Source: Neoscytalidium dimidiatum (lineage: Eukaryota; Ascomycota; Dothideomycetes; Botryosphaeriales; Botryosphaeriaceae). Taken from it: a stretch of DNA of 64,000 nt. Position 1 is the first letter of the stretch, and each line of letters opens with the position of its first letter. Location: assembly GCA_037367355.1 (NCBI GenBank), contig CM074695.1:3472001-3536000 (forward strand). The letters are read 5' to 3'. The position numbers and the translations under genes were made by a program. Below are positions 23,233-35,838 of this stretch, in pieces. The notes beneath the pieces were generated by a model, which searched no databases, was not told the DNA's origin, and saw nothing but the letters and a program-made list of their open reading frames with translations.

Positions 23233-24067
23233 TATTCGAGCAGTTCCGTGGAGAGCGTTGGGAGAAAAAGAAAAGAAAAAAGAGAAGTCGAAAAACAGCG
23301 TTGGCAATGGTGAACGAGCCAAAGAAAAGTTTCTTCACATGCGATGTAGAACGGAGCGCGACAGCGATGGCAGTGATGGCGCCGACTGTTGCCGGACACT
23401 CTGGTGAAGGGCTTTCGCCAGGTAAGGAAAATGAAGCGACCAGTAGCGGAAGGAGCGATATTCCATGAAGGCTTCGAGGGAGAGAATCCACTAACTTCGT
23501 GGATTATGCTGTGTAGTAATCATGTATGGTGCACGTAGTGCCGAATTAGTAGTATTCTTATTTTTCTTTTGGAAGAACAGACCAATAGCGCTCCTTGGTC
23601 GTAGTGGGGGTTTTCACGCAGTTGGAGGTGTTACTATGCGCGGAACCACGCGCGTCGCCCGCAGGTGATCTTCTTGGCGCGACGATGCACGCCTGCACGG
23701 ACCAACAGATTCCGCGCATACTGTAAGCTCCCCACAACATCACCTCTGCCCATCGCCGTCGCGTCGCCGCCGCTCGCTTCTGCGCCTGCCTTCGCAACTA
23801 CGCCTGTTCAGCTAATCTACCCCGCAGGTGCAACTATTACGACGGCTCCAGCTTGCTTTGCCTGAACATCTGCAAAGCCGTCACGACATCGTCGAAACCC
23901 TGACTTGCGCATCCGCCTTCGTGCTATTCCGATGCTGCCACGGTCTCGCGACAGCCTCTTCGATCTCGATTGAGCTACGCTCGCCCTCATCGACGTAAGC
24001 AGCAGGGCTGTGGGATCTGCGCTCCTCCGTTTTCGACCTCACCCATCTGGAAGAGCAGACCGCCACC
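23233..24067. other. Intergenic region upstream of TAF1
   Basis: No gene seen. It holds the 3' flank of TGS1 and the TAF1 promoter; a pyrimidine-rich stretch lies at about 23720-23790 before the TAF1 start. Confidence 0.6.
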
Positions 24068-27000
24068 ATGCCACACGCTGTAGACCCCACTGCTGAGAGC
24101 GATGACGCTCTCATCGCTCAACTACTCAGCGCTGATCCTACGGAAAATCGGTTCGATGGCCTTCTCACTGAGCGCATAGACAGCGAACCCAAAGCAGATG
24201 ACGCTGTTGACTATGGGGATATAAGCGACGAGGATCTTGCAGACGATGAAGAACCGAGCCGAGAGAATGGAATGAATGGCGACAATGCTGCCGGCGCCGA
24301 AGATTTCATGGAGGGGCTTTTTGACGAGGCCGCCCAGACCCAGAATGCTGATGCAGAGAATGACGAGTTTGCCGATCTCTTCGGTGATGCACCATCATCG
24401 CCGCATGCTGAGCAGGATCATAACATGGGTGATGGCCAAACAGGTGCTGTTCCCGGTGAAGGACTCATCTCGGGAGAGGTGCCTGGACTTGCGGAGTCTC
24501 CACCCTCTACTCAAGTACCTAAAGTGGAAAGTCCCGAGAGCATTCGCGAGCTTGCCAGCTTCGAAGAGGCGCTCGGAGACGTGATCATGGACGAGGACGA
24601 TGACGACCCAGAGATCAGGGAGCAAAGGGAACTCTTTGCGCAGGCCCAGTCACGACTTCGCAATGGACCCGTTCTCTCAGACTTGCCGCCAGCGCCGCAG
24701 ACGGATGACGATGTCTTCCAGGCTATCTGGCACAACTATGAGCCTGGCGCTATCCTCCGATTCGGAGAGCTTCTCCCCCACCGCCGTGCTTACTACGTTC
24801 CTAAAACGCCATTGAAGCCACCGAAACCTATTCACCCAAGCAAGGTGAATCTAGAGCTTGCGCAGGATCAGGAGAAGGCATTCAAACTGCCTCCTAGTGC
24901 GGCTCCTGTCCGAAGCGCCCGCCACAACGAGGTCGACCAGAAGGGTATCGTAACCATCACAGAAGCAGACACTGGAGAGAAGAGCGATGACGAAGAGGAT
25001 GTCAGGCTCGACGACTTTGAGGACACCGAGAAGATTGGAGGCGTCACTTGGCAAGACTTGCAGATGCTCTGCGAAGACTGGGATGTCCGTACTCCGGATA
25101 GTCTGTCTGATGCAGGCGAGACGCGAGATTTGAATAGGGCTGACGCTGCATCGTCGCTTGGCGACTGGGACAATGATGAACGGGCCCGCCCGATCAAGAA
25201 GCGCAAGATCAGTGCTCTTGACACTAGTCTCCCGATCTTTCAAGATATTATCCCGAACCTAGAAGAGCCTGAAGCTGCTACGGCGAAGCTTGCAAGGAAG
25301 GTGTCGATCAATCTCAACGACCCTGAGCTGCTCATTGATATCCAGCAGCCAGATTCAACCCGCAAGAAGTCTCGCACCCAGGATTTCCGTCGCGACGTCA
25401 GCGGGAGTCTCACAAAGTCACTCTTCCAAAAGTTCAACATTTCTAACGACGAGAGCTACGATATCCTAAAGCACAATAACCGGGAGAAGGTCCGGAACAT
25501 TACAAATCTCAACTCTCTTGAGCACAGTTTGCCTGCAGTCAAGCTTCAATATCCCTTCTACAAACTCACGCTGAACCCGCGAGAGACGCGCTCATTCCAT
25601 CGGCCGGCTTTAACTGTCAATCCCGGTCATGTCATCAGATTTGACAAGCCCAAATTCAAGAAGAGGAAGCAATTCAAGGGCCAAGATCCTAAGTCCGTCT
25701 ACGCATCTTCTGAAGATCTGTCCATGGCCGACAATTCGAATCTCCTTTTACTTGAGTACTCTGAGGAATACCCCACAGTCCTCTCTAACTTTGGCATGTG
25801 CAACCGGCTTATTAATTACTACCGTCGTAAAGACAAAGATGACACCTATCGTCCAAGGCTCGACATTGGGGAGCCTGTTGTCCTCACACCTAACGACCAA
25901 AGTCCGTTCGCCATCTTCGGAGAAGTTCGTCAAGGTGAGACGGTGCCGACTCTGCACAATGGAATGTTCCGCGCTCCTGTGTTCCAGCATGAGACCAAGC
26001 CGACCGACTTCCTCGTGATTCGCAGCCACACTGGGACGCATGGGACGAAGTGGTACCTCCGTAATGTTGAAAATCTTTTCGTTGTCGGACAGCAGTTCCC
26101 ATCGCAACAAGTTCCAGGCATACATTCAAGGAAGGTCACCGACATTAGCAAGAGGCGTCTCAAGATGTTGTCGTACCGTATATACACGAAGAGCCTCGAT
26201 CCAAAGAAGAATCCTACTGTCAAGCTAAGCAACAGCTATATTCAAAAACATCTCCCGGGAAGTGATATTGCGCAAAATCGAGGCAAGATGCGCGAGTTCA
26301 TGCAATATGACAAGGAAAGTTCGTCGTGGAAACCTATGCCTGGTGAAACTGTTCCAGACGAAAATCAGATGCGTGGTTGGATATCGCCTGAGGATCTCTG
26401 CTTGGTCGATGCCATGCAGGTAGGTGTGCGTCAGCTTCAGGATGCTGGTTTCGCGGCGGATGACGCCAACCCGGATGACGACGAGACGAACGAAGCGCAG
26501 CAGCTGGCCCCGTGGAATACGACTCGTAATTTCCTCGAAGCAAGCTCGCGTAGAGCTATGCTAGAACTTCACGGTGTTGGCGATCCGACCGGCCGTGGAG
26601 AAGGCATTAGCATGATCAAGACGTCGATGAAGGGTGGCTTCAAGCCTCAAGGGGAGAGTGCAAAGGACAAAATGGATGCGAAGGCGTTGAAGGAGCTGGG
26701 TGGTCACAGCTACAATGTCAGAAAACAGGAGCAGGATTACAATGCAGCTATCGAGAAGATCTGGGAGGCTCAGAAGGCAAGCCTGTCGTCGACAATGGAG
26801 CACTCGGACTTTGAGGATCCGGACGAGGCTGAGGCCGATGCTATCGAGCAAGACACATCGTTCAGCCGCGGCAGAACACCACAGTCACAATATGGCACTC
26901 CTGCCGCATTCAACCGCCGCGATGACGAGACTACCAGCCAATACACCAGTATCAGCAATGCCAGTCAGTCTAAGAACAAGGTTTTGAGGATCATTCGTAG

Positions 27001-27688
27001 GGTGCCGAACAAGTACGGCAAGATGGAAGAGCAAGAGGAAATCATCAGAGACCCGAATGTGGCCAAAGCATACGTGAAGATTAAGAAGCAGCAAGAGATC
27101 AATGCGATGAAGTTGGAGCAGCTGAAGCCTACCGGGGACGAGGAGGTTGATGCGCGTCAACGCAAAAGGCAATTACCCCCTCACATCAGAGATGACAAGG
27201 AGCACGTCAGCGCTAACACATGGGACAGACTTATGGACGAGCTTAGCCGGCTCGAACGCAACAAAGAACGCCGCCAGGTGCGCGAGAAGCAGAAGGCGAA
27301 TCTCAAGAATGGTGGCGATGGTGACTCGAAGGGAACCACTCGGAAGTGCGCCAACTGTAACCGTGCGGGACACATCAAGACAAACAAAAAGTAATTATTC
27401 TTGCTCACTAGTCCTATTTACACTTTGGACGAATGGCTTAGAGTACAGAATTCTGTCGCTGACGTATGCAACAGGATGTGCCCAATGCTCAATGGCATTG
27501 CCTCAACAGTTGAAGAATTGGACAAACTGGAAAAAATTAGCCCTGGCTGCACACAGCCTCCATTTAACAAGGCAAAAATACAAACGGCTCAGCAGGCGTC
27601 AGCAGCTGCGACACAGGCACCAACACTGCAACAGACATTCCCTGACCTCTACGCTTCTGCCTCTGCAGACGGACAGAGTACGGGGTAA
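24068..27688 (+). CDS. TAF1: TFIID subunit 1 (TAF1)
   Basis: Two exons (24068-27390, 27475-27688; 84-nt intron) encode 1178 aa. TAF1 is the scaffold of TFIID at RNA polymerase II promoters. The N-terminus (residues about 1-40, SDDALIAQLLSADPTENRF) is acidic/hydrophobic as in the TBP-binding TAND segment, followed by a very acidic region. The DUF3591 core, the part that pairs with TAF7 and holds the winged helix, spans about 470-910 and includes YPFYKLTLNPRETRSFHRP, EEYPTVLSNFGMCNRLINYY, GEVRQGETVPTLHNGMFRAP, FLVIRSHTGTHGTKWYLR and ARRAMLELHGVGDPTGRGEG-like sequence. The zinc knuckle CANCNRAGHIKTNKKMC is split by the intron, and the end has the coiled-coil KRQLPPHIRDD segment before it. No bromodomain or N-terminal kinase domain, as usual in fungi. 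Start ATG is the first in the frame after the acidic-domain boundary. Confidence 0.96.
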
Positions 27689-29792
27689 AAGCTTAATCAC
27701 GGACTGGTTCACCCAAATAACCCTTCTTCGTTTCTTCTTTGTATCATCCATAACGTGTTCCACACCAGTCTCTAGCGGGAAGGCATTTCTCCGGCGCATA
27801 GGAAGATAAAACCAGTTATTGTTCGGAAACTTCGGTCAGAGAGGAAAAGGGTTGGAAGGATTGGAAAATACTCAACACCACAGTCGATGGAAGACGCTTC
27901 CATACGGCGGTCGTCGATGTGAAGATCTCGACATAATATTTTCCGCAGAACTCGCCTGATGCTTTGATTGTCCGTGAGTGTCCTGAACGGATCATGATTT
28001 TATTGCAGCTTTCGCTTGTAGAGAAATAAAGGCGGTCGATTCGACTGAGCTTCAAGGCGACTGGCTGTGAGGTCAAATTGAGTTGCTGACCTGAGACGTG
28101 GAGTAATTCGAAAGAAATAATGTCGACTCCTACACAACGCACCACAAGACTCTTGATCGCCTTATCCTAGGCTTTCGTTATGCAAAATGCTAATCTATGC
28201 AGGTGCTGATGAGCTCACGCGCAAAGCTGACAAGTGACGTGTTCAGCCAATCATTCCATGCCAATGGGTACTGCGAAGAGGCACAAGTGCGTGATCGGCG
28301 CGCCAGGCAGGCTTGTTGATGAGACAAAACATGTCATGACCGGCAGCCCCGTCTTTAGAAGGGCACTGCGCGCATGGCGGCGGCGCGAGCGCGAGCCGGG
28401 AAGGCTGAAGAGGACGCGCACAAAAGTCTAGCTGCCGTTTTCCAAGCTGCCGGGTTGCCGTTGTCACCTGTCACTCGCCATGCCTCACATCGCAGGCCGG
28501 CGCGACATCAATAGATAATGTGCAAATCTTCGAGAGGCGAAAGTCCGATCTGCCGTAAAATTTTGATGATGGAAAAGGAGAAAAGGATGATGAGGAGGAC
28601 GAGAAAGGGGGGTTGGAAGGGAAAGGAAGTGAAGGTAGGGTTGGGGGGTTTTTTTTTTTCGGGGAGGGGGGAGGGTAGGGAGTGTTCGCCTGCGCGATTT
28701 CTTGGTCACGAGGAGGAGCGGGCGAGCGTGCGCGGCGCACCTCTTAGTCCCTTATCATATGGCCTGCCTCGGGGGCCTCTAGCGCCGCTTTCCTTGTGCG
28801 CCCGTGGCAGCTGACGAAGGGGACTGGCAGGAAGGCAACGAGAAGAGAACAGGTGTTTAAGTGACTTGGGCTAAGAGAGAGCGAGAAAAGTGCGTCTGTG
28901 AGGGAGCGTGGGCTCTGACGGGCGGCCACAAAGAGACGTATGAGACAACGATGTGGATCCACAGACAGCTTTGTTGTCGATTGCCGAATCGGGCGGGTTG
29001 GATATAGGGTCATGGCGCTTGCGGTCAGTACGTAGTAATGTGTTGCGCGCGTGGGTGTATGTGCGCGCGCTGGCGCTGGCAGGCGGGTGGGTGGGCGAGT
29101 TGGTGCTACGGCGGGCGATAGAAGCTAATGGCGTTGGCACCGCGGTCAGCACCAGCACCAGTACCGGCGCCAGCGCGCGCGCCGGGGAAAACGTGAGACA
29201 CGCAGGGCCACCTCGCCCGGGGGAACGACAGAAGCGGCGGGAGAAGCTGGAGAGAAGCGCGAAAATAGTCGGGCGCGTGCGTGAGTCGAGGCAGGCGGTA
29301 CAGGCAGAGAGGGCGAGTTTCAGCGTCAGCACTCGAGAAAAGCGGAGGGCGGGCATGAGGTAAGGTAAAGATACAGGCAGGCGGCAAAGTATACGCGAGC
29401 AGCATCGGCACGACAGCCAATGGCAGCAGGTGCGACAGGGCGAGCACAGCTGTAACGGAGTCTGGGGACGGCTCAGACTGGGCATCGGGCAGCGGGCCAG
29501 AAGAAACGCGGATGATCGAAGGTTGTTGACGCGAGAGGAAAGGGTTTAGCGTGGGCGAGTGTGAACTGTTGTTGCGAGTGATCTGGAGCATGCCAAGCCG
29601 CGTCTCGTCGCCTTAAGTAGGACTCAGCTCCCCTCCCCGCGCGCGAGACGTGCTCCGGCAGCTCACTTGTCTCCCCCATCGCAACGCCCTCACACCTACG
29701 CGCCGCACCCGCCTCCCGTCTTCAAGCCTGTCGTTGAACAGCCCAGCTTCCGCACTACCCAGCGCATCCCATAACCCCGCTTTATTTTCAGA
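27689..29792. other. 2.1-kb intergenic region upstream of histone H1
   Basis: No gene supported; a 109-codon minus-strand frame (28145-27816) begins with GTG and has no recognised domain. The region contains a purine/G-rich tract listed separately and the histone H1 promoter. Confidence 0.55.
28661..28680 (+). repeat. G-quadruplex motif in purine-rich tract
   Basis: Runs of G4, G6, G3 and G3 separated by one or two bases on the + strand, a perfect intramolecular quadruplex pattern. It ends a purine-rich stretch of about 115 bp that starts near 28564 and is broken only by a T10 run at 28649-28659. It lies 1.1 kb upstream of histone H1. Confidence 0.85.
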
Positions 29793-31068
29793 ATGCCTCC
29801 CAAGAAGTCCGCTGCTGCCGCGCCCAAGAAGGCCGCTGGCGCCGCGCCCGCCCACACCTCCTACCAAGGTAAGTCGCTCGCAACCACGCCCGTGCCATAC
29901 CATCGCTCCCTATCCGCCGTGTTCTCCGGCCAATGCTGATTCCGTATCGCAGCCATGATCTCCGATGCTATTCTTGCTGTGAGTCCATATTCTCCGGCGC
30001 ATTACGGTCGCACTCGCACCCCGCGACGAGACCCCTCCCGCGCGACCGCCCAATTGCCTCCTGCACGCCGCTCCTACGTGGCAAACCCTGCTTAATGCTT
30101 ACTGACGCGCCGTTTTCCATCTCTAGCTCAAGGAGCGTTCCGGAAGCAGGTCAGTTCCTCCCCCGCGCGCCCTCGTCTCGTCGTCGCAGGGCGTGCACTG
30201 TTGTTCATCTGCTCGGCTGAGGCGCTGACACGTCTGTACAGCCGCCAGGCCATCAAGAAGTATGTCAAGGCCAACAACAAGATCGGCGACATCACCGATG
30301 CCCAGTTCAACTCCCACATCAACCGTGCTATCCAGCAAGGTGTGGAGAAGGGCCACTTTGACCAGCCCAAGGGTAAGTTTTGCATCCAGCTTAGCCGCAC
30401 TGTCGCGTCGGGTCGGCATGCACTGCGCGTGCCGACCGACCTTCCAGCTAGGGATGAACCGTCCAAGCTCTTTCATGTCTTACTGACCCTTCCGATTCCC
30501 TAGGTGCCTCTGGTCCGGTGAAGCTCAAGAAGTCGGATAAGAAGGTTGAGAAGAAGACTTCCCCTCCTGCAGCCAAGAAGGAGGCTCCTAAGAAGGCTAC
30601 TGCCACCAAGGTATGCAATGCATCGTCTGCAGAGTGGATTTCGTTCATCTGATTGCGAGTCTGCAGAAGACTGGCGAGAAGAAGGCTGCTCCCGCAAAGA
30701 AGGCGGCTGCCCCTAAGAAGGCCGCCGCTCCCAAGAAGGCGGCTGCCCCCAAGGCTGCCCCCAAGAAGGCCGCCGCTAAGCCCAAGGCCAACGCTGGCCG
30801 TCCCCGCAAGGCCTCCAATGCCGTATGTTTCACCATGCTCTAGGTAGTCGTATCAGAGCTGAGCTGACCCAAACACCAGGCTCCCGCTGTTGAGGACAAG
30901 CCTGCTACGGTCCTGGGCAAGACGAAGTCGGGACGCGTGACAAAGACGAAGGCGCCTCAGAGCAAGCCCGCGGCAAAGAAGGCTGGCGCGAAGAAGGCGG
31001 CGCCGGCGAAGAAGAGTACTCCCAAGAAGGCGACTCCGAAGAAGACCGAGACCGAGACGAAGGCTTAA
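29793..31068 (+). CDS. Linker histone H1
   Basis: Seven exons (29793-29868, 29953-29978, 30127-30149, 30242-30372, 30504-30610, 30667-30822, 30880-31068) give 235 aa. Exons 2 and 3 are only 26 and 23 nt. The globular winged-helix domain runs from about residue 22 to 95: HTSYQAMISDAILALKERS, SGSSRQAIKKYVKANNKI and FNSHINRAIQQGVEKGHFDQ. The N-terminus (MPPKKSAAAAPKK) and the long C-terminus are Lys/Ala/Pro-rich, with repeated AAPKKA units, as in H1 tails that bind linker DNA. Acts in chromatin compaction in the nucleus. The number of introns is high for a histone and means the transcript is a normal polyadenylated mRNA. Confidence 0.95.
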
Positions 31069-32921
31069 GCTTCTTGACTCAGTCTCTTCAACCTTCCTTC
31101 GACCTCGAATTCTTCTCTGGCGTGATAAACTTACTCTCGGTAACGATTGGGCTTTTAGTAGCTGGTGTTGCAACTGTCGTCTGTCGGGCAAGGAAGGCGG
31201 AGATTGTGGCGTTATCTCACGGGTATCCTTCGCGATTCGATCTCCACGCCCCCGTCTTCGGGCGCGGCGCGTTGTGTATTCCGATCGGGTGCGCAAGGAA
31301 TGGTCACGGTTACGATGGGCTTGGTTTTTCTGCTGCTACAGGTCGTGCTGTGGGATCATGGGTTTATGGCTCTTTTTTATTGTTGTACTTCTGTTTTTGC
31401 TGATTTGGTGGGAATGAGGGCGACTTTGTACGTCGGGCGTTCGAGGGGTTGTTTTTGATGGGTTTCCAACCAGAGCCGCCTTTCGGCGGCGGCGTGGAGA
31501 GGAGCTGCCGCACGTAGAAAGCGAGAAGTTTCTCTCATGAATCCCGATGGTCTCGCTTTGTTGGATGTTTGTCGCGCCAACATGGTCACGAAGGGGCCCT
31601 GCGGCCCGGGTGAAATAAGGCGGCGCTGGACTGATCCTGGCGGTGTTGGCGGCCTCGTGCGGCGCAACATGGTAGACGCCAGGCATCTTTGGCAGCATCG
31701 GTCAAGAGTCGAAAGGGGAGGCAGCAGCGAGGAGGGTGGGGATGGGGATGCATAGGCAGATAGAGGAAGACTTCAGAGCAACAGAAGAGAGGGTTGCGGG
31801 CCGTGGGGCATGGGCCAAGTGGGCGATGGCAGTGGTGACCTCAGAGGGCTGGGCGGAGCTCTTGGTGGAAGGGTGATCATTACATGCACAAGAGCATGGC
31901 GCTAGACAGCGCACATCAATGTCGGCATATCGCCAATGAGGCTCGTTTCACATATGCGGGACGCGCAATGGCTGGAGCTCAGTGGACCCGGCTCCGGGAT
32001 CAGGCACGCTGTGGAGGACAACAATAGAGCCGAGGACGGCTGGGGCGCATTGCAGCTGGCCGGATACGGCCTGCTATTTACGGAGGAGAACAGCTGGGGC
32101 AGGGCAGGGCAGGGCGCAAGCGACAGAGCGGCGGCGGCGACGGTGGTGTTGAGGAGAGGCGGCGAGGCTCTGTGCAGCACGGAAGACGGAAGCCACGGCA
32201 TGTGATCGTACCCGTATCGCCCCTGTTGCAGGAGATGAGCAGACGGGCGCGCGCGGGCACGGCGGGCAACGCAGTGCAGTGCAGCACAGCACAGCACAAC
32301 AGCACAACAGCACAACAGCGCATGCAGCCGGGCTCGCCAGGGCGGGGGCCAGAGCCAGAGCCAGCGCCAGGGCCGGTGCCCGCGCGAGTAACCCGTAGTG
32401 CCGGCAGCGCTCCTGCGCGTTGGCGCGGAGGCGGCAGCGATGCAGGGCCCTCCAAATAGCAGCCCACGTGTGGCCATGGGCATGGGCGCGGGCATCGAGG
32501 CTGACGGGCCTGCGACTGAGATGAGGCTGTGTGCTCGGAGCTGGACGGGGCGCAAGCCGAAATGACGGCCGGCCAGGCTCGATTGAGGCGCGACGCAGCT
32601 TGGCCTTCTTTGTCATCGGCTGCCAACAACCCACGACCACTGCCTCCAGCCTGCAACACTTTCCTCCCTTGACTTCGCATCCACACATTGTTTTCCTGTG
32701 ATACCCCGACCCGCCCAGCCAGCCAGCCCGCGCTTGCTGCCTGCGCCCGCCCCGCCGCCCGCCTGCTCCGCGACCAGGAGGCTGCCGCCCTCGTCCGCCC
32801 CGAGTCGCAATCTACCCAGCCCAGACGACAGGCCAAGCCCCCCCCCGTCCGCTGCCAGAGCCTCCTCCTGGCTGCACTCAGCGCTGTCGCCCATGCTCAC
32901 ACGCCCGTGAACTCCCTCGCC
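31069..32921. other. 1.85-kb intergenic region, histone H1 to Mss4
   Basis: No gene supported. A minus-strand frame (32555-31902) is open for 217 codons but starts with TTG and is Cys/Ala/Arg-rich low-complexity sequence. Tandem ACAACAGC- and CAGAGC-type repeats occur at about 32280-32375. The Mss4 promoter and long 5' leader probably lie at the right end. Confidence 0.55.
32278..32325 (+). repeat. CAGTG/CACAGCA/ACAACAGC tandem repeat
   Basis: About 48 bp of short CAG-based units: GTGCA twice, CACAG three times, then CACAACAG three times. Confidence 0.75.
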
Positions 32922-35838
32922 ATGCCCTCCTTCCTTGCCGACGACACCGATCGCGCCGTCCTCTCCGGCCCCTACAGCCAATACTCTCCATCGTCAGCGC
33001 TGAACGAAAAGCACTCCCCGCTCCCCAACGGCGACTCCAATGTCACCAGCCACTACTCACCAGACCACGTCTTGACCAACGGCACCTCCGCCTCCAGCCA
33101 AGCCTCGTCGCTGCCAAACGGAGGCCCCGTCGGTGGCTCTCAGGACGAGAGGAGCACTACGAGGTCCCCCGTTCGCTCCACCGACACGGCCCGAATTTCT
33201 AACTCTGAATCTGCCCGGAGCCAGTTAGACGGTGCCGCTGCCGCTGGTAGACTGGGAGCGCGCGACGACGGATACTTTGCTGCTGCCCATAACGGCATCA
33301 CCGAGGACGGCTGTCTGACCACCCGCGTTAGGCTGGAACCCTCGCTCTCTTCGCCGAACGGGGACGGCCTTCAACCTACCAGGACCGTTTCGGCCACCCT
33401 GTCACCGCCTGCCGGCCCCTCCGAGTCGGCTGCAAGTCCGAGGAAGAACTCAACCACCACCTTAAGTCACCTTGCCCCCGACCAAGCGTTGCGCGTCTCT
33501 GGTTCGTCAACCCACCGTCTCTCGTCCCCGCCCGCTTTCGGTCACAATCCTCCTGGCTCATCCTCGACCACCTCTACCGCTCAGGCCCCTGGTTTGCAAC
33601 ATCGACACACCCTGGAGGTCCCCAAGGTGACGGGTTACCGTTCCTCGAAAGAGGGTCAGCGGAACTCGGATGATATGGTGGTGTCGGCCACCGGCAGGTT
33701 CTCTCCCAATACGCCAACGAGAAGGAGGGGCTCAATATCCCTGGTTAGGCGCACCACGCGCTCAATGCAGTCGGACATGCATCTGGATGAGGTGCCCGCC
33801 GACGAAGATGCCGCGCGCTGGGCGGAGCACATTCGCCAGAAGAGAGCGAGCAAGAGGAAGAGGAAGGAAGACGACGAAGATGACCGCGTCGTTGTGGGCA
33901 CCAAGGTGGACCAGAACCATGTGAATTGGGTGACGGCGTACAATATGTTGACCGGAATCCGGTTCACTGTCTCGCGCACTAATGCCAAGATGGATAGGCC
34001 GCTTACTGATGCAGATTTTGAAGCCAAGCACAAGTTTTCTTTCGATATGTAAGACGCCATCCAGTGCCGCTGCATGACGCGCCGCTAATCTTGTTCACTT
34101 ACTCAACAGCACCGGTAACGAGCTGACGCCCTCTGCAAAATATGATTTCAAGTTCAAGGACTACGCCCCATGGGTCTTCCGCCATCTGCGTCAGACATTT
34201 AAGATCGATCCTGCGGATTATCTGATGTCTCTGACCAGCAAATACATTCTCTCCGAACTTGGATCTCCTGGCAAGAGTGGAAGTTTCTTCTATTATTCGC
34301 GAGATTACAAGTACATCATCAAGACCATCCATCACGCCGAGCACAAGTTTCTGCGCAGGATCCTCAAGGATTACTACAACCATGTCCGGGAGAACCCCAA
34401 CACCCTATTGTCCCAGTTCTATGGCTTGCACCGTGTCAAGATTCCTTACGGCCGGAAGATACACTTTGTGGTGATGAACAATCTCTTCCCACCTCACAGG
34501 GATATTCATCGCACGTTTGACCTGAAAGGATCGACGGTTGGAAGAGATTTCAGAGAAGAGGACTTGGAGAAGAACCCCCGGGCAACCTTGAAAGATCTTA
34601 ATTGGTTGAGGCGGAACCTGCACTTGGAGTTTGGGCCTGTCAAGAAACAGGCTTTTATCGAGCAGATGGAGAGGGATGTGCAATTACTGAAGAAGCTGAA
34701 GATCATGGATTACTCATTGCTGGTCGGTATCCACGACCTGGAAAAGGGGAATGAGGAAAACCTTCGCGATAAAACCTTGCAAGTTTTCCAGCCCGGCGGT
34801 GATGCTGCGGAGGATCATATTACCAACCCTCTTCAGCGGACACCGTCCAAGCTGGAAAGTGCTCGGAAAGCGAAGGAACTCCGCCAAATCATCAAGAACC
34901 AAAAGCCTATCCCAATGGACCAGAGCAGCAACAAGATGCCAGATGAAGTCCAGGAGGGCCGAAAGCACTTCTATTTCTACAGCGACGACGGTGGGTTCCA
35001 GGCTACTCACGAGAACAATGCTCCCGGAGAGGAAATCTACTACCTTGGAATCATTGATTGTTTGACTCATGTAAGTTTCTGCGAGTCGGTTTGTGCATAA
35101 GCTTGAGACTAACTTGCTGGGTAGTACTCCTTTATCAAGCGAATGGAGCATTTCTTTAAGGGCCTCACCAACACAGAGTCTCAGATTTCCGCAATTCCCC
35201 CTGAACGATACGGGGATCGCTTCGTGCGTTTCATTAGCGGTGTCACAAAAACTCGCGAGCTTGCCGAACAAGAAAAGAAGGAGCAGGGCCAGGTTATCAA
35301 CGATCCAGCCCTAATGGGCGTCAATGTGCAGCCAAGCGGGACCCACGAAGTTATTGAGAAGGCGGAGCATCAGGCTCAGAAGTCTATCAACCATGGTGCG
35401 AATGAAGAGGCCGTGCCCGAGCGCGCGATCCATCCGGCACGCAGCCCTTCGGCGGAAAGGGGTGAGCCTCATGGCAGCATATTACCTGTCGTTGAGGAAG
35501 TTGGGGAGTCCGGAAGTGTCGGTGGCCGCAGCGGCCGTAGTCACGAAGCCTCTCCCCACTTACGCCCAAGCTCCGAGCTGCCCATCAGACCACCGCCCAC
35601 ACCGCCTAAAGACAGCAGAGATGAAGATCAGCGGCCACCAACTCCTCCAAAGGATGACGGTTATCGACCTCAGGGTTCTCCGCCGACACCACCAAAGGAG
35701 GACCGTGGCCGGCTCAAGGACAAGACACTCCCTGTTCCCCCGCCAAACTTTGCTAGTGGTTTCACTCACAGCCCCTCACGAATGAAGCCGGTCGATATGG
35801 AAGAGAGAGTTGCAAGAGTTGACGCGAGGGTCAACTAA
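32922..35838 (+). CDS. MSS4: Phosphatidylinositol-4-phosphate 5-kinase
   Basis: Three exons (32922-34048, 34110-35070, 35125-35838) encode 933 aa. The first ATG of the frame is at 32922 (MPSFLADDTDRAVLSGPY); the frame is open further up but without an ATG. Residues 1-300 are Ser/Pro-rich and disordered. The PIPK domain (about 330-740) shows SGSFFYYSRDYKYIIKTI (the G-loop and ATP lysine), FDLKGSTVGR, KKLKIMDYSLLVGIHD (catalytic MDYSLL) and IIDCLTHYSFIKRMEHFFK, the activation-loop region that sets PI4P specificity. The C-terminus has three PPTPPKD/PPTPPKE motifs (about 852-890) and a related PVPPPN, likely SH3 ligands. The product PI(4,5)P2 at the plasma membrane controls actin and endocytosis. 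Confidence 0.95.

Noticed and set aside
27816..28145. 109-codon frame on the - strand after TAF1
   Set aside because: Begins with GTG; no domain. Possible but unsupported.
31902..32555. 217-codon frame on the - strand
   Set aside because: Begins with TTG and is Cys/Ala/Arg-rich low-complexity sequence lying over tandem repeats.
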